Shown piece by piece: positions 1 through 5,673 of a DNA stretch of 7,885 nucleotides (positions are counted from its first letter, which is position 1; every line of letters begins with the position of its first letter). The notes under the pieces are model-generated. The model was given only the letters and a program-made list of their open reading frames with translations. It made no database searches and had not been told where the DNA came from. This DNA comes from Oxalobacteraceae bacterium. Its GTDB lineage: Bacteria; Pseudomonadota; Gammaproteobacteria; Burkholderiales; Burkholderiaceae_D. Position numbers and translations under genes: made by a program. The DNA lies in contig JAIXQV010000279.1 of assembly GCA_027485535.1 (NCBI GenBank), positions 1 through 7,885 of the forward strand, written 5' to 3'.

Positions 1-1
1 A

Positions 2-511
2 GAGGATTTGGCGCGCGCCGGTATCCACGGCGCCTTTGAGGGCGCCATGCAGCATGCTGGTAACCCTGAGATGTTGGGTCGTACCCATTTCGCTCGATTT
101 TTGGTCGAGAGCGGCGTGCGACCAACCGTTGCCGACGTGTTCAAGCATTACCTGGTCGAAGGTAAGCCCGGCTTTGTACCCCACCGCTGGGGAGTTTTGG
201 AGCGAGCGGTTGAATGGATTCGTGGCGCGGGTGGTCGCGCGGTGATTGCGCATCCCGCGCGCTATGCCTTATCCGAATTGCAACGAGATGCGTTAATCGG
301 GGCGTTCAAAGATGTCGGTGGGGAAGGAATAGAGGTCGTCACCGGCAGCCACACGCCGGAGGAATACGAAAGCTTTGCTCGGGTAGCGCGGCGGGCCGGT
401 TTGCTGGCCTCGCGTGGCTCCGACTTTCACGGCGTGACTGAATCCGGCGCGGACCTTGGCTCTTTGCCGCCGCTGCCGTCTGATCTCAAGCCGGTTTGGC
501 ATGATTGGTGA
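2..511 (+). CDS. rnm: PHP-domain phosphoesterase, RNase AM family (5'-truncated by window edge)
   Basis: C-terminal 169 residues of a PHP-family metal-dependent phosphoesterase of the YciV/TrpH group. In E. coli this protein is RNase AM, a 5'-3' exonuclease that trims rRNA 5' ends and also hydrolyses 3',5'-bisphosphonucleotides. Visible signatures are GRTHFARFLVESG near the start of the fragment, the metal-ligand motif HPARY (251-265) and the closing GSDFH motif (416-430), followed by the family-typical tail DLGSLPPLP...PVW. The reading frame is open from base 2 and continues upstream out of the window; the TTG at 8-10 is an internal leucine, not a start. About 100-120 N-terminal residues, including the first HxH metal motif, lie outside. 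No intrinsic terminator follows the TGA. Family assignment is firm; substrate is inferred from homologues. Confidence 0.9.
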   Translation, partial: EDLARAGIHGAFEGAMQHAGNPEMLGRTHFARFLVESGVRPTVADVFKHYLVEGKPGFVPHRWGVLERAVEWIRGAGGRAVIAHPARYALSELQRDALIGAFKDVGGEGIEVVTGSHTPEEYESFARVARRAGLLASRGSDFHGVTESGADLGSLPPLPSDLKPVWHDW

Positions 512-555
512 GAAATTCTCTGTTCCGTCCGCAAAAAAACTTCGGCTTAACCTGA

Positions 556-584
556 GTTGAATTCCGGCTTAGGCGTCGCCACAT
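556..584 (+). promoter_or_regulatory. Possible heat-shock (sigma-32-like) promoter for htpX
   Basis: GTTGAATT at 556-563 followed, after about 13 bases, by CGCCACAT at 577-584 loosely resembles the sigma-32 pattern CTTGAA / CCCCAT. The -35 half is good and the -10 half is poor. htpX is a heat-shock and Cpx-regulated gene in E. coli, which makes the position sensible. A separate CATAAT at 600-605 could serve as a sigma-70 -10 box but has no recognisable -35 at 17 bases. Both are weak calls made by eye. Confidence 0.3.
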
Positions 585-614
585 CAGGCAACAGGCAGCC
601 ATAATTTGCCTGAT
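583..614 (+). repeat. 9-bp perfect inverted repeat in the htpX leader
   Basis: ATCAGGCAA at 583-591 and TTGCCTGAT at 606-614 are exact reverse complements separated by 14 bases. The arm starts are 23 bases apart, about two helical turns, so this could be an operator for a dimeric regulator or a hairpin in the leader RNA. A third copy of CAGGCA (592-597) sits in the spacer, and CATAAT (600-605) also falls inside it. There is no T-run after the right arm, so it is not a Rho-independent terminator for the upstream PHP gene. Confidence 0.6.
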
Positions 615-631
615 TTCACTGACTCCTCCTC

Positions 632-635
632 GGAG
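632..635 (+). promoter_or_regulatory. Ribosome binding site of htpX
   Basis: GGAG lies 8 bases before the ATG at 644. It is the clearest Shine-Dalgarno sequence in the window and fixes the htpX start. CTCC at 623-626 is complementary to it across a 5-base loop, so a small hairpin could cover the site. Confidence 0.75.
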
Positions 636-643
636 ACCATCCT

Positions 644-1513
644 ATGAAAAGAATTCTGTTGTTTGTACTGACCAACGTCGCGGTGATCGCGGTCATGTCG
701 ATCGTGTTGTCGGTGCTTGGGGTCGATCGTTTCTTGACCTCCCAGGGTCTCAACGTCGGCAGCTTGCTCGTGTACTCGCTGGTAGTGGGCTTCACCGGCG
801 CGATCTTCTCGCTCCTGATCAGCAAGCCGATGGCCAAGTGGAGCACTGGCGCCACCGTGATCGAGCAGCCGCAAAATGAGACCGAGCGCTGGCTACTTGA
901 TACCGTACGTCGGCTCGCTGATCGCGCGGGCATCGGCATGCCGGAGGTTGCGGTCTACGAGGGTGAGCCGAATGCTTTCGCCACCGGTGCGTTTCGTGAT
1001 GAGGCGCTGGTCGCGGTGTCGACCGGGCTGTTGATGAACATGACTCGCGACGAGGTCGAGGCTGTACTAGGTCACGAGGTGGCGCATATTGCGAATGGCG
1101 ACATGGTGACCATGACGCTGATCCAAGGCGTGACCAACACTTTCGTGGTTTTCCTGTCGCGTATTGTCGGCTATGTGGTTGATCGTGCGCTGTCGCGTAA
1201 CGACGAGAGCACCGGCGGTATTGGCTACATGGTCACCGTTATTGTTTGCCAAATCATATTTGGGCTAATCGCTTCCATGATCGTGGCGTGGTTCTCAAGA
1301 CAGCGCGAGTTCCGCGCTGATGCCGGCGCGGCTCAGCTGATGGGCAATCGTCAACCGATGATCAATGCTTTGCACCGTCTGAGCACCTTGCACGAGTCAG
1401 CGCTGCCGCAGTCCGTTGCCGCGCTGGGCATTAATCACTCGAGTGGTTTCTTTGAGCTATTCTCTACCCATCCGCCGCTTGAGGAGCGCATTGCAGCGCT
1501 ACAGCGCGGTTAA
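644..1513 (+). CDS. htpX: Protease HtpX, membrane zinc metallopeptidase (M48B)
   Basis: HtpX is an inner-membrane zinc protease that cleaves misfolded or damaged membrane proteins and works alongside FtsH in envelope quality control. The 289-residue product matches the usual length (E. coli about 293). Hydrophobic segments are visible at about residues 4-24 and 38-58, then at about 157-177 and 192-216. The catalytic zinc motif HEVAH is at residues 144-148, and the third ligand is Glu222 in the REFRAD motif after the last membrane pair. The FSTHPP segment near the C-terminus is typical of the family. The ATG at 644 is supported by GGAG 8 bases upstream. The gene has its own structured leader and a strong terminator directly behind it, so it appears to be an independent unit set between the PHP gene and yciO. 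Regulation by heat shock or envelope stress is inferred from E. coli and from a weak sigma-32-like promoter. Confidence 0.97.
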   Translation: MKRILLFVLTNVAVIAVMSIVLSVLGVDRFLTSQGLNVGSLLVYSLVVGFTGAIFSLLISKPMAKWSTGATVIEQPQNETERWLLDTVRRLADRAGIGMPEVAVYEGEPNAFATGAFRDEALVAVSTGLLMNMTRDEVEAVLGHEVAHIANGDMVTMTLIQGVTNTFVVFLSRIVGYVVDRALSRNDESTGGIGYMVTVIVCQIIFGLIASMIVAWFSRQREFRADAGAAQLMGNRQPMINALHRLSTLHESALPQSVAALGINHSSGFFELFSTHPPLEERIAALQRG

Positions 1514-1534
1514 CCCCGGCTGCATCAGTACCCC

Positions 1535-1569
1535 AAAGCGACAGCCTGATAGGCTGTCGCTTTTGTTTT
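1535..1569 (+). terminator. Rho-independent terminator after htpX
   Basis: A perfect 13-bp stem pairs 1535-1547 (AAAGCGACAGCCT) with 1551-1563 around a GAT loop, followed by a T-rich tail (TTTTGTTTTGTT). It begins 22 bases after the htpX stop. Its tail runs almost into the yciO start codon at 1576, which makes it unusual in position rather than structure. Confidence 0.93.
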
Positions 1570-1575
1570 GTTCTT

Positions 1576-2196
1576 ATGACCCAATACTTTCAAATTCACC
1601 CGGATAACCCACAATCGCGCCTGATCCGGCAGGCCGCGGAGATCATTGACGCGGGTGGTATTGTCGCCTTACCTACGGACTCCAGCTACGCGCTGGTATG
1701 CCATCTGGATGACAAGGACGCCGTTGACCGCTTGCGCCGTATTCGCGGCATCGACGACAAGCATCACCTGACACTCCTTTGCCGAGATCTGTCCGAGATC
1801 GCGAACTATGCGCGCGTCGACAACAAGCAGTACCGTTTGTTGAAGGCCGCCACACCTGGTCCGTTCACCTTCATTCTGGAGGCGACGCGAGAGGTGCCGC
1901 GTCGGCTCTCGCACCCATCGCGGAAAACCATCGGCCTGCGGGTGCCTGAAAACGCCATCGCGCAGTCGCTGCTTGAGCAACTGAGCCAGGCACTGATTGG
2001 GACCACACTCATCCCGGCCGGCAGCGACGCCCCGCTGAACGACCCTGAAGAAATTCGCGACAACCTGCAGCGACAGGTTGAACTTGTGATCGACGGCGGC
2101 AGCTGCAGCTTGGAGCCAACCACGGTGGTCGATCTGACCGGCGATAGTCCGGTGGTATTGCGCCGCGGTCGGGGTGATACCTCGCTGTTTGCTTAG
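1576..2196 (+). CDS. yciO: YciO family protein (Sua5/YrdC/TsaC fold)
   Basis: The product has 206 residues, the same length as E. coli YciO, and a nearly co-linear sequence from the N-terminal IHPDNPQ onward. The fold is that of Sua5/TsaC enzymes, which make threonylcarbamoyl-AMP for the t6A modification of ANN-decoding tRNAs. Visible motifs are PTDSSYAL (33-40), IGLRVPEN (119-126) and PTTVVDLT (181-188). The KxR motif used by true TsaC/Sua5 enzymes appears here as RIR (55-57), as in other YciO proteins, so equivalence to TsaC should not be assumed; the real substrate is uncertain. The protein should be cytosolic. The start follows the htpX terminator by only a few bases and has no Shine-Dalgarno sequence, only a T-rich stretch, so expression must depend on read-through or on a promoter inside htpX. 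The ATG is supported by alignment with the family N-terminus. Confidence 0.93.
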   Translation: MTQYFQIHPDNPQSRLIRQAAEIIDAGGIVALPTDSSYALVCHLDDKDAVDRLRRIRGIDDKHHLTLLCRDLSEIANYARVDNKQYRLLKAATPGPFTFILEATREVPRRLSHPSRKTIGLRVPENAIAQSLLEQLSQALIGTTLIPAGSDAPLNDPEEIRDNLQRQVELVIDGGSCSLEPTTVVDLTGDSPVVLRRGRGDTSLFA

Positions 2197-2236
2197 TCGC
2201 CAGACCGGCGACGGGCACAGAATCGTGAGAGCGCTC

Positions 2237-2245
2237 TGATAGAAT
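2237..2245 (+). promoter_or_regulatory. Extended -10 promoter for the site-2 protease gene
   Basis: TG-A-TAGAAT at 2237-2245 fits the extended -10 consensus TGnTATAAT with one mismatch. No good -35 is seen at 16-18 bases, as is common for extended -10 promoters. Transcription would start about 6-8 bases downstream, at 2251-2253, which is at or next to the ATG at 2253. A 10-bp palindrome, AGAGCGCTCT (2228-2237), touches the box. Confidence 0.5.
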
Positions 2246-2252
2246 CCCGCTG

Positions 2253-2909
2253 ATGAGCGACACCATTCAGACCATTGCGGTCTACGCATTACCGATTCTT
2301 TTTGCGATTACCCTGCACGAGGCGGCGCATGCGTACGCTGCGCGGTTCTTCGGCGATCTGACGGCCTACTCCCAGGGCCGCATGAGTCTGAACCCGGCCA
2401 AGCATATTGACCCGATGGGCACCATCGTACTACCGCTCATACTCGCGCTGGTACAAAGCCCGTTTATCTTTGGCTATGCCAAGCCCGTACCGGTCGACTT
2501 TTCGCGTCTGAACAACCCTAAACGCGACATGCTGTGGGTGGCACTGGCCGGCCCGGCCGCCAATTTGGTGATGGCGCTGGGTTGGATGATTCTTTACTTT
2601 GTGCTGTACGGCGCTTCTTTGCAGGAAGAATATTTTTTCCGCGTTGCCGAGGCTGGCATTGTGGTGAATCTGGTGCTGTTTGCATTTAATTTGTTTCCGC
2701 TGCCACCGCTCGATGGTGGCCGGATTCTGACCAGCCTGCTGCCGATGCGCTATGCGTTCAAATTTGCCCGCCTCGAGCCGTACGGATTTTTCATTGTGCT
2801 TGCACTCGCGATGCTGAATCTTCTGAAGTTCTGGATGATCCCGGTAGTGGCAGCGGCGAATGCTTTGCTTTCCGTGTTGGTTGCTCCCCTAAAATTTCTC
2901 GTCACCTGA
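2253..2909 (+). CDS. Site-2 protease family membrane metalloprotease (M50B)
   Basis: A 218-residue polytopic membrane protein of the short M50/site-2 protease group found next to trpS in many proteobacteria. The zinc-binding HEAAH motif is at residues 22-26 inside the first hydrophobic segment; GPAAN (100-104) and the second active-site motif NLFPLPPLDGG (146-156, ligand Asp154) follow. Further hydrophobic segments cover roughly 55-75, 95-120, 132-150 and 177-212. Such enzymes cleave substrates within the membrane, but this short form lacks PDZ or CBS domains and its substrate is unknown. No Shine-Dalgarno sequence precedes the ATG, and a likely -10 box ends 8 bases before it, so translation may be leaderless. 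The stop is 6 bases before trpS, suggesting co-transcription with it. Confidence 0.93.
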   Translation: MSDTIQTIAVYALPILFAITLHEAAHAYAARFFGDLTAYSQGRMSLNPAKHIDPMGTIVLPLILALVQSPFIFGYAKPVPVDFSRLNNPKRDMLWVALAGPAANLVMALGWMILYFVLYGASLQEEYFFRVAEAGIVVNLVLFAFNLFPLPPLDGGRILTSLLPMRYAFKFARLEPYGFFIVLALAMLNLLKFWMIPVVAAANALLSVLVAPLKFLVT

Positions 2910-2915
2910 TACGCC

Positions 2916-4118
2916 ATGTACCCTGATCGTGTTGTCTCTGGAATGCGCCCCACCGGTGCGATGCACCTTGGCCACTACCACGGTGCGTTAAAAAACTGGG
3001 TAAAGCTTCAATCCGAGCACCCTTGTTTGTTTTTCGTCGCTGACTGGCACGCACTGACTACTCACTACGATGATCCCTCGATTATCGAGAGCAGCACGTG
3101 GGACATGGTGATCGATTGGCTGGCCGCCGGCATCGATCCATCGCAGGCCACCATCTTTATTCAATCAAAAGTACCCGAGCACGCCGAGCTGCATTTGTTG
3201 CTGTCGATGTCGACACCGCTCGGTTGGTTGGAACGTGTGCCTACCTACAAAGATCAGCAAGAAAAACTCGCTGATCGCGACCTTGCCACGTACGGCTTCC
3301 TTGGTTACCCGTTGCTGCAGGCCGCTGACGTTCTGATTTACCGCGCGAGTATGGTGCCAGTGGGCGAGGATCAGGTACCCCATATTGAGATGATGCGCGA
3401 GATCGCGCGTCGATTTAATTATCTCTATGGCCGCGAGAAAGACTTCGAGCAGAAGGCGCAAGAAGCAGTGAAGAAGCTGGGTGCTAAGCGCGCCAAACTC
3501 TACAACGAGTTACGCTCGGAGTTTCAGGAAAAAGGCAACGATGATTCGCTCGCGCAGGCCAAGGCCATGCTCGACGATGCGCAGAATCTTTCCATGATTG
3601 ATCGCGAGCGCTTGTTTGGTTATCTGGAAGGTAGTCGCAAGCTGATTCTGGTCGAACCACAGGCGCTGCTGACAGAAGCTTCACGTTTACCGGGTCTCGA
3701 CGGTCAGAAAATGTCCAAGAGCTATGGCAACACCATTGCTCTGCGCGACGACAGCGACACCATCACCAAAAAAATTCGCACCATGCCAACCGACCCGGCA
3801 CGTGTTCGTCGCACCGATCCGGGTAATCCGGATAAATGTCCGGTTTGGAAGTTCCATCAGGTGTATTCCGACCAGAAAACACAGGACTGGGTTGTGCAGG
3901 GTTGTAAAACTGCGGGTATCGGTTGTATCGAGTGCAAGCAACCCGTGATCGATGGCATCCTCAAAGAGCAAGAGCCGATGCGTGAGCGTGCGCAGCAGTA
4001 TCTCGATGATCCGTCGTTAGTGCGGGCGATCGTTGCTGATGGTTGTGACCAGGCACGCAAGCTGGCACAAGAGACCATGCGCGATGTGCGTGAAGAGATG
4101 GGTTTGTCGTACAACTGA
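2916..4118 (+). CDS. trpS: Tryptophanyl-tRNA synthetase, long form with four-cysteine Fe-S motif
   Basis: This class Ic synthetase charges tRNA-Trp with tryptophan in the cytosol. The HIGH signature is HLGH (17-20), the VGEDQ active-site motif is at 149-153 and KMSKS is at 265-269. At 400 residues it is longer than the roughly 334-residue E. coli enzyme. Most of the difference is an extra helical, charged segment at about 175-245, between the Rossmann fold and KMSKS. After KMSKS come Cys308, Cys330, Cys337 and Cys340, spaced C-x21-C-x6-C-x2-C, close to the C-x22-C-x6-C-x2-C pattern that holds a [4Fe-4S] cluster in Thermotoga maritima TrpRS. Cluster binding here is inferred from spacing. The ATG lies 6 bases after the protease stop with no Shine-Dalgarno sequence, so coupling to the upstream gene is likely. 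The TGA overlaps the next ATG. Confidence 0.97.
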   Translation: MYPDRVVSGMRPTGAMHLGHYHGALKNWVKLQSEHPCLFFVADWHALTTHYDDPSIIESSTWDMVIDWLAAGIDPSQATIFIQSKVPEHAELHLLLSMSTPLGWLERVPTYKDQQEKLADRDLATYGFLGYPLLQAADVLIYRASMVPVGEDQVPHIEMMREIARRFNYLYGREKDFEQKAQEAVKKLGAKRAKLYNELRSEFQEKGNDDSLAQAKAMLDDAQNLSMIDRERLFGYLEGSRKLILVEPQALLTEASRLPGLDGQKMSKSYGNTIALRDDSDTITKKIRTMPTDPARVRRTDPGNPDKCPVWKFHQVYSDQKTQDWVVQGCKTAGIGCIECKQPVIDGILKEQEPMRERAQQYLDDPSLVRAIVADGCDQARKLAQETMRDVREEMGLSYN

Positions 4119-4687
4119 TGGCGCATAGCTCACCCGATGCTTCACCTTGGGTGAGTCGTTTCGCCTCACTCATTCCCCAGGGCAGAACGCTTGATCTTGC
4201 GTGCGGTAACGGACGTCACTCGCGGCTGCTAGTGGCGTTGGGTTATTCCGTGCTTGCTGTTGATCGCGATGTGGCAGCGCTTGAATCCTTGGTCGATGCG
4301 AGCATCGAGACACGACCATTCGATTTGGAATCCGCAGGTGCTGATCAAGTATCCGGTTGGCCGCTAAGGCCATCATCCTTCAGCGGGGTGGTGGTGACGA
4401 ATTACCTGCACCGCCCGCTGATGGACGCACTGCTGGCCTCGGTAGTGCCGGGCGGGGTGCTCATCTATGAAACCTTTGCGCAAGGTAATGGACAATTTGG
4501 CAAGCCGTCGAATCCGGATTTCTTGCTTGCGCCGGGCGAGCTGCTTGATTGGGTCTTGCGAGCCCAGGGCTGGCGTGTGATTGCCTTCGAGGACGGTTAT
4601 GTCAGCACCCCAAAGCCGGCCATGATTCAGCGCATTTGCGCGCGCCGAGGTGGTCCAGAGCTAGTGCCGGTCGATGTTGCAATTTGA
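4118..4687 (+). CDS. Class I SAM-dependent methyltransferase, substrate unknown
   Basis: A 189-residue Rossmann-fold methyltransferase. Motif I is LDLACGNGRHS (25-35), which binds S-adenosylmethionine. Motif II is AVDRD (47-51), with the acidic residue for the ribose hydroxyls. The segment FSGVVVTNYLHRPL (88-101) corresponds to motif IV, and PGGVLIYETF (111-120) to the strand after it. The stretch NPDFLLAPGEL (132-142) recalls TehB-like and related small-molecule methyltransferases, but I cannot name a substrate. There is no membrane segment or nucleic-acid-binding extension. Its ATG shares one base with the trpS stop (TGATG), a classic coupling arrangement, so it is made with TrpRS. A role in tRNA or translation is possible from context only. 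Homologues seem to recur between trpS and dapA in betaproteobacteria, from memory. Confidence 0.88.
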   Translation: MAHSSPDASPWVSRFASLIPQGRTLDLACGNGRHSRLLVALGYSVLAVDRDVAALESLVDASIETRPFDLESAGADQVSGWPLRPSSFSGVVVTNYLHRPLMDALLASVVPGGVLIYETFAQGNGQFGKPSNPDFLLAPGELLDWVLRAQGWRVIAFEDGYVSTPKPAMIQRICARRGGPELVPVDVAI

Positions 4688-4723
4688 AACCTCATTATCC
4701 GACCCTGGGCAGTACTGATCCGA

Positions 4724-4729
4724 TACAAT
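4724..4729 (+). promoter_or_regulatory. Possible -10 box of the dapA promoter
   Basis: TACAAT lies 31 bases before the dapA ATG in a 73-base gap that follows the methyltransferase stop. It differs from TATAAT by one base. No convincing -35 is seen (GACCCT at 4701-4706 with a 17-base spacer). Transcription would begin near 4736. CCGA (4720-4723) and TCGG (4730-4733) flank it symmetrically and could be a minor operator or a weak 4-bp stem. Confidence 0.4.
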
Positions 4730-4760
4730 TCGGTTTTTGCTTTTCGGCGATACATCAACC

Positions 4761-5639
4761 ATGATCCAAGGCAGCATTGTCGCAATCGTGACGCCAATGT
4801 TCGAGGATGGCAGCCTCGATTTTCAAAGCTTAAGAGCGCTACTTGATTGGCATATCGCCGAAGGCACCGACGCGATTGTCATTGTCGGCACCACCGGTGA
4901 ATCACCCACCGTCGCGGTCGAGGAACATTGCGAGTTGATCAAGGTCGCGATAGAACATGTCGCAGGCCGCATCCCGGTGATTGCAGGTACCGGCGGCAAC
5001 TCAACATCAGAAGCCATTGAACTCACGGCATACGCCAAACAAGCGGGTGCGGATGCCTCCCTGCAGGTGGTGCCTTACTACAACCGGCCGACACAAGAAG
5101 GCATGGTGCAGCACTTCACACGCATCGCTGAGTCGGTGGATTTACCCGTCATTCTTTACAACGTGCCCGGACGTACTGTCGCCGACATGAGCAATGACAC
5201 CATCGTGCGTTTGTCATCCGTGCCGGGTATTGTGGGCGTGAAGGATGCGACTGGGAATATCGCACGTGGTACCGAACTACTACGTGCTGTACCGAAATCG
5301 TTTGCGGTGTACTCGGGCGATGATGCGACGGCGATGGCGCTCATGTTCTGTGGCGGTAAGGGGAATATCTCCGTCACTGCCAATGTGGCACCGCGCGCGA
5401 TGCATGAACTCTGTGTTGCCGCGATGGCAGGCCGGGTTGCAGAGGCGGTCGCCATCAATGACAAACTGATCCCGCTGCATAACCGGCTGTTTGTAGAGCC
5501 GAATCCGGTGCCGGTGAAATGGGCACTGCAGCAGATGGGACGTATCCAGGGCGGGATTCGATTGCCGCTCGTGCCGCTTGGTGCGGCTAGCCATGACTGG
5601 CTGCGCAGCGCACTGCGCGAATCCGGCGTACTGAGCTGA
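4761..5639 (+). CDS. dapA: 4-hydroxy-tetrahydrodipicolinate synthase
   Basis: DapA condenses pyruvate with aspartate semialdehyde, the first committed step toward diaminopimelate and lysine, and so feeds peptidoglycan synthesis. The 292-residue TIM-barrel protein has the same length as E. coli DapA and aligns without gaps at its active site: Thr44 and Thr45 in GTTGES, Tyr107 in PYYNRP, Tyr133 in ILYNVP, Arg138, and the Schiff-base Lys161 in GVKDATGN. Several positions of the E. coli lysine-feedback site are kept (Ser48, His56, Tyr106), while the equivalent of His53 is Val, so the strength of lysine inhibition cannot be read from sequence. The start at 4761 matches the family N-terminus (GSIVAIVTP). 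An in-frame TTG at 4737 would add eight residues with no family support. The Shine-Dalgarno sequence is poor. bamC follows after 34 bases, the same order as in E. coli dapA-bamC. Confidence 0.98.
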   Translation: MIQGSIVAIVTPMFEDGSLDFQSLRALLDWHIAEGTDAIVIVGTTGESPTVAVEEHCELIKVAIEHVAGRIPVIAGTGGNSTSEAIELTAYAKQAGADASLQVVPYYNRPTQEGMVQHFTRIAESVDLPVILYNVPGRTVADMSNDTIVRLSSVPGIVGVKDATGNIARGTELLRAVPKSFAVYSGDDATAMALMFCGGKGNISVTANVAPRAMHELCVAAMAGRVAEAVAINDKLIPLHNRLFVEPNPVPVKWALQQMGRIQGGIRLPLVPLGAASHDWLRSALRESGVLS

Positions 5640-5673
5640 CGCCATCACACTCAAATACTTTCTTGGTACCGAA

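Noticed and set aside
8..10. TTG as a start codon of the PHP gene
   Set aside because: The frame is open to the window edge and the residues before and after read as the middle of the PHP domain; this is an internal leucine.
2101..2110. 10-bp palindrome AGCTGCAGCT inside yciO
   Set aside because: It is within coding sequence that aligns with the family and is likely chance in GC-rich DNA.
2197..2211. TCGCC/GGCGA stem after yciO as a terminator
   Set aside because: The stem is only 5 bp and there is no T-tract.
1669..2289. 206-codon - strand open frame opposite yciO
   Set aside because: It is a mirror of yciO with no recognisable domain; the + strand product aligns fully to YciO.
4720..4738. 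CCGA/TCGG stem followed by five Ts before dapA as a terminator
   Set aside because: A 4-bp stem is too weak, and the loop is better explained as a -10 box (TACAAT).
4737..4760. In-frame TTG start giving dapA eight extra N-terminal residues
   Set aside because: The extension has no family counterpart, and ATG at 4761 gives exactly the 292-residue length and register of E. coli DapA.
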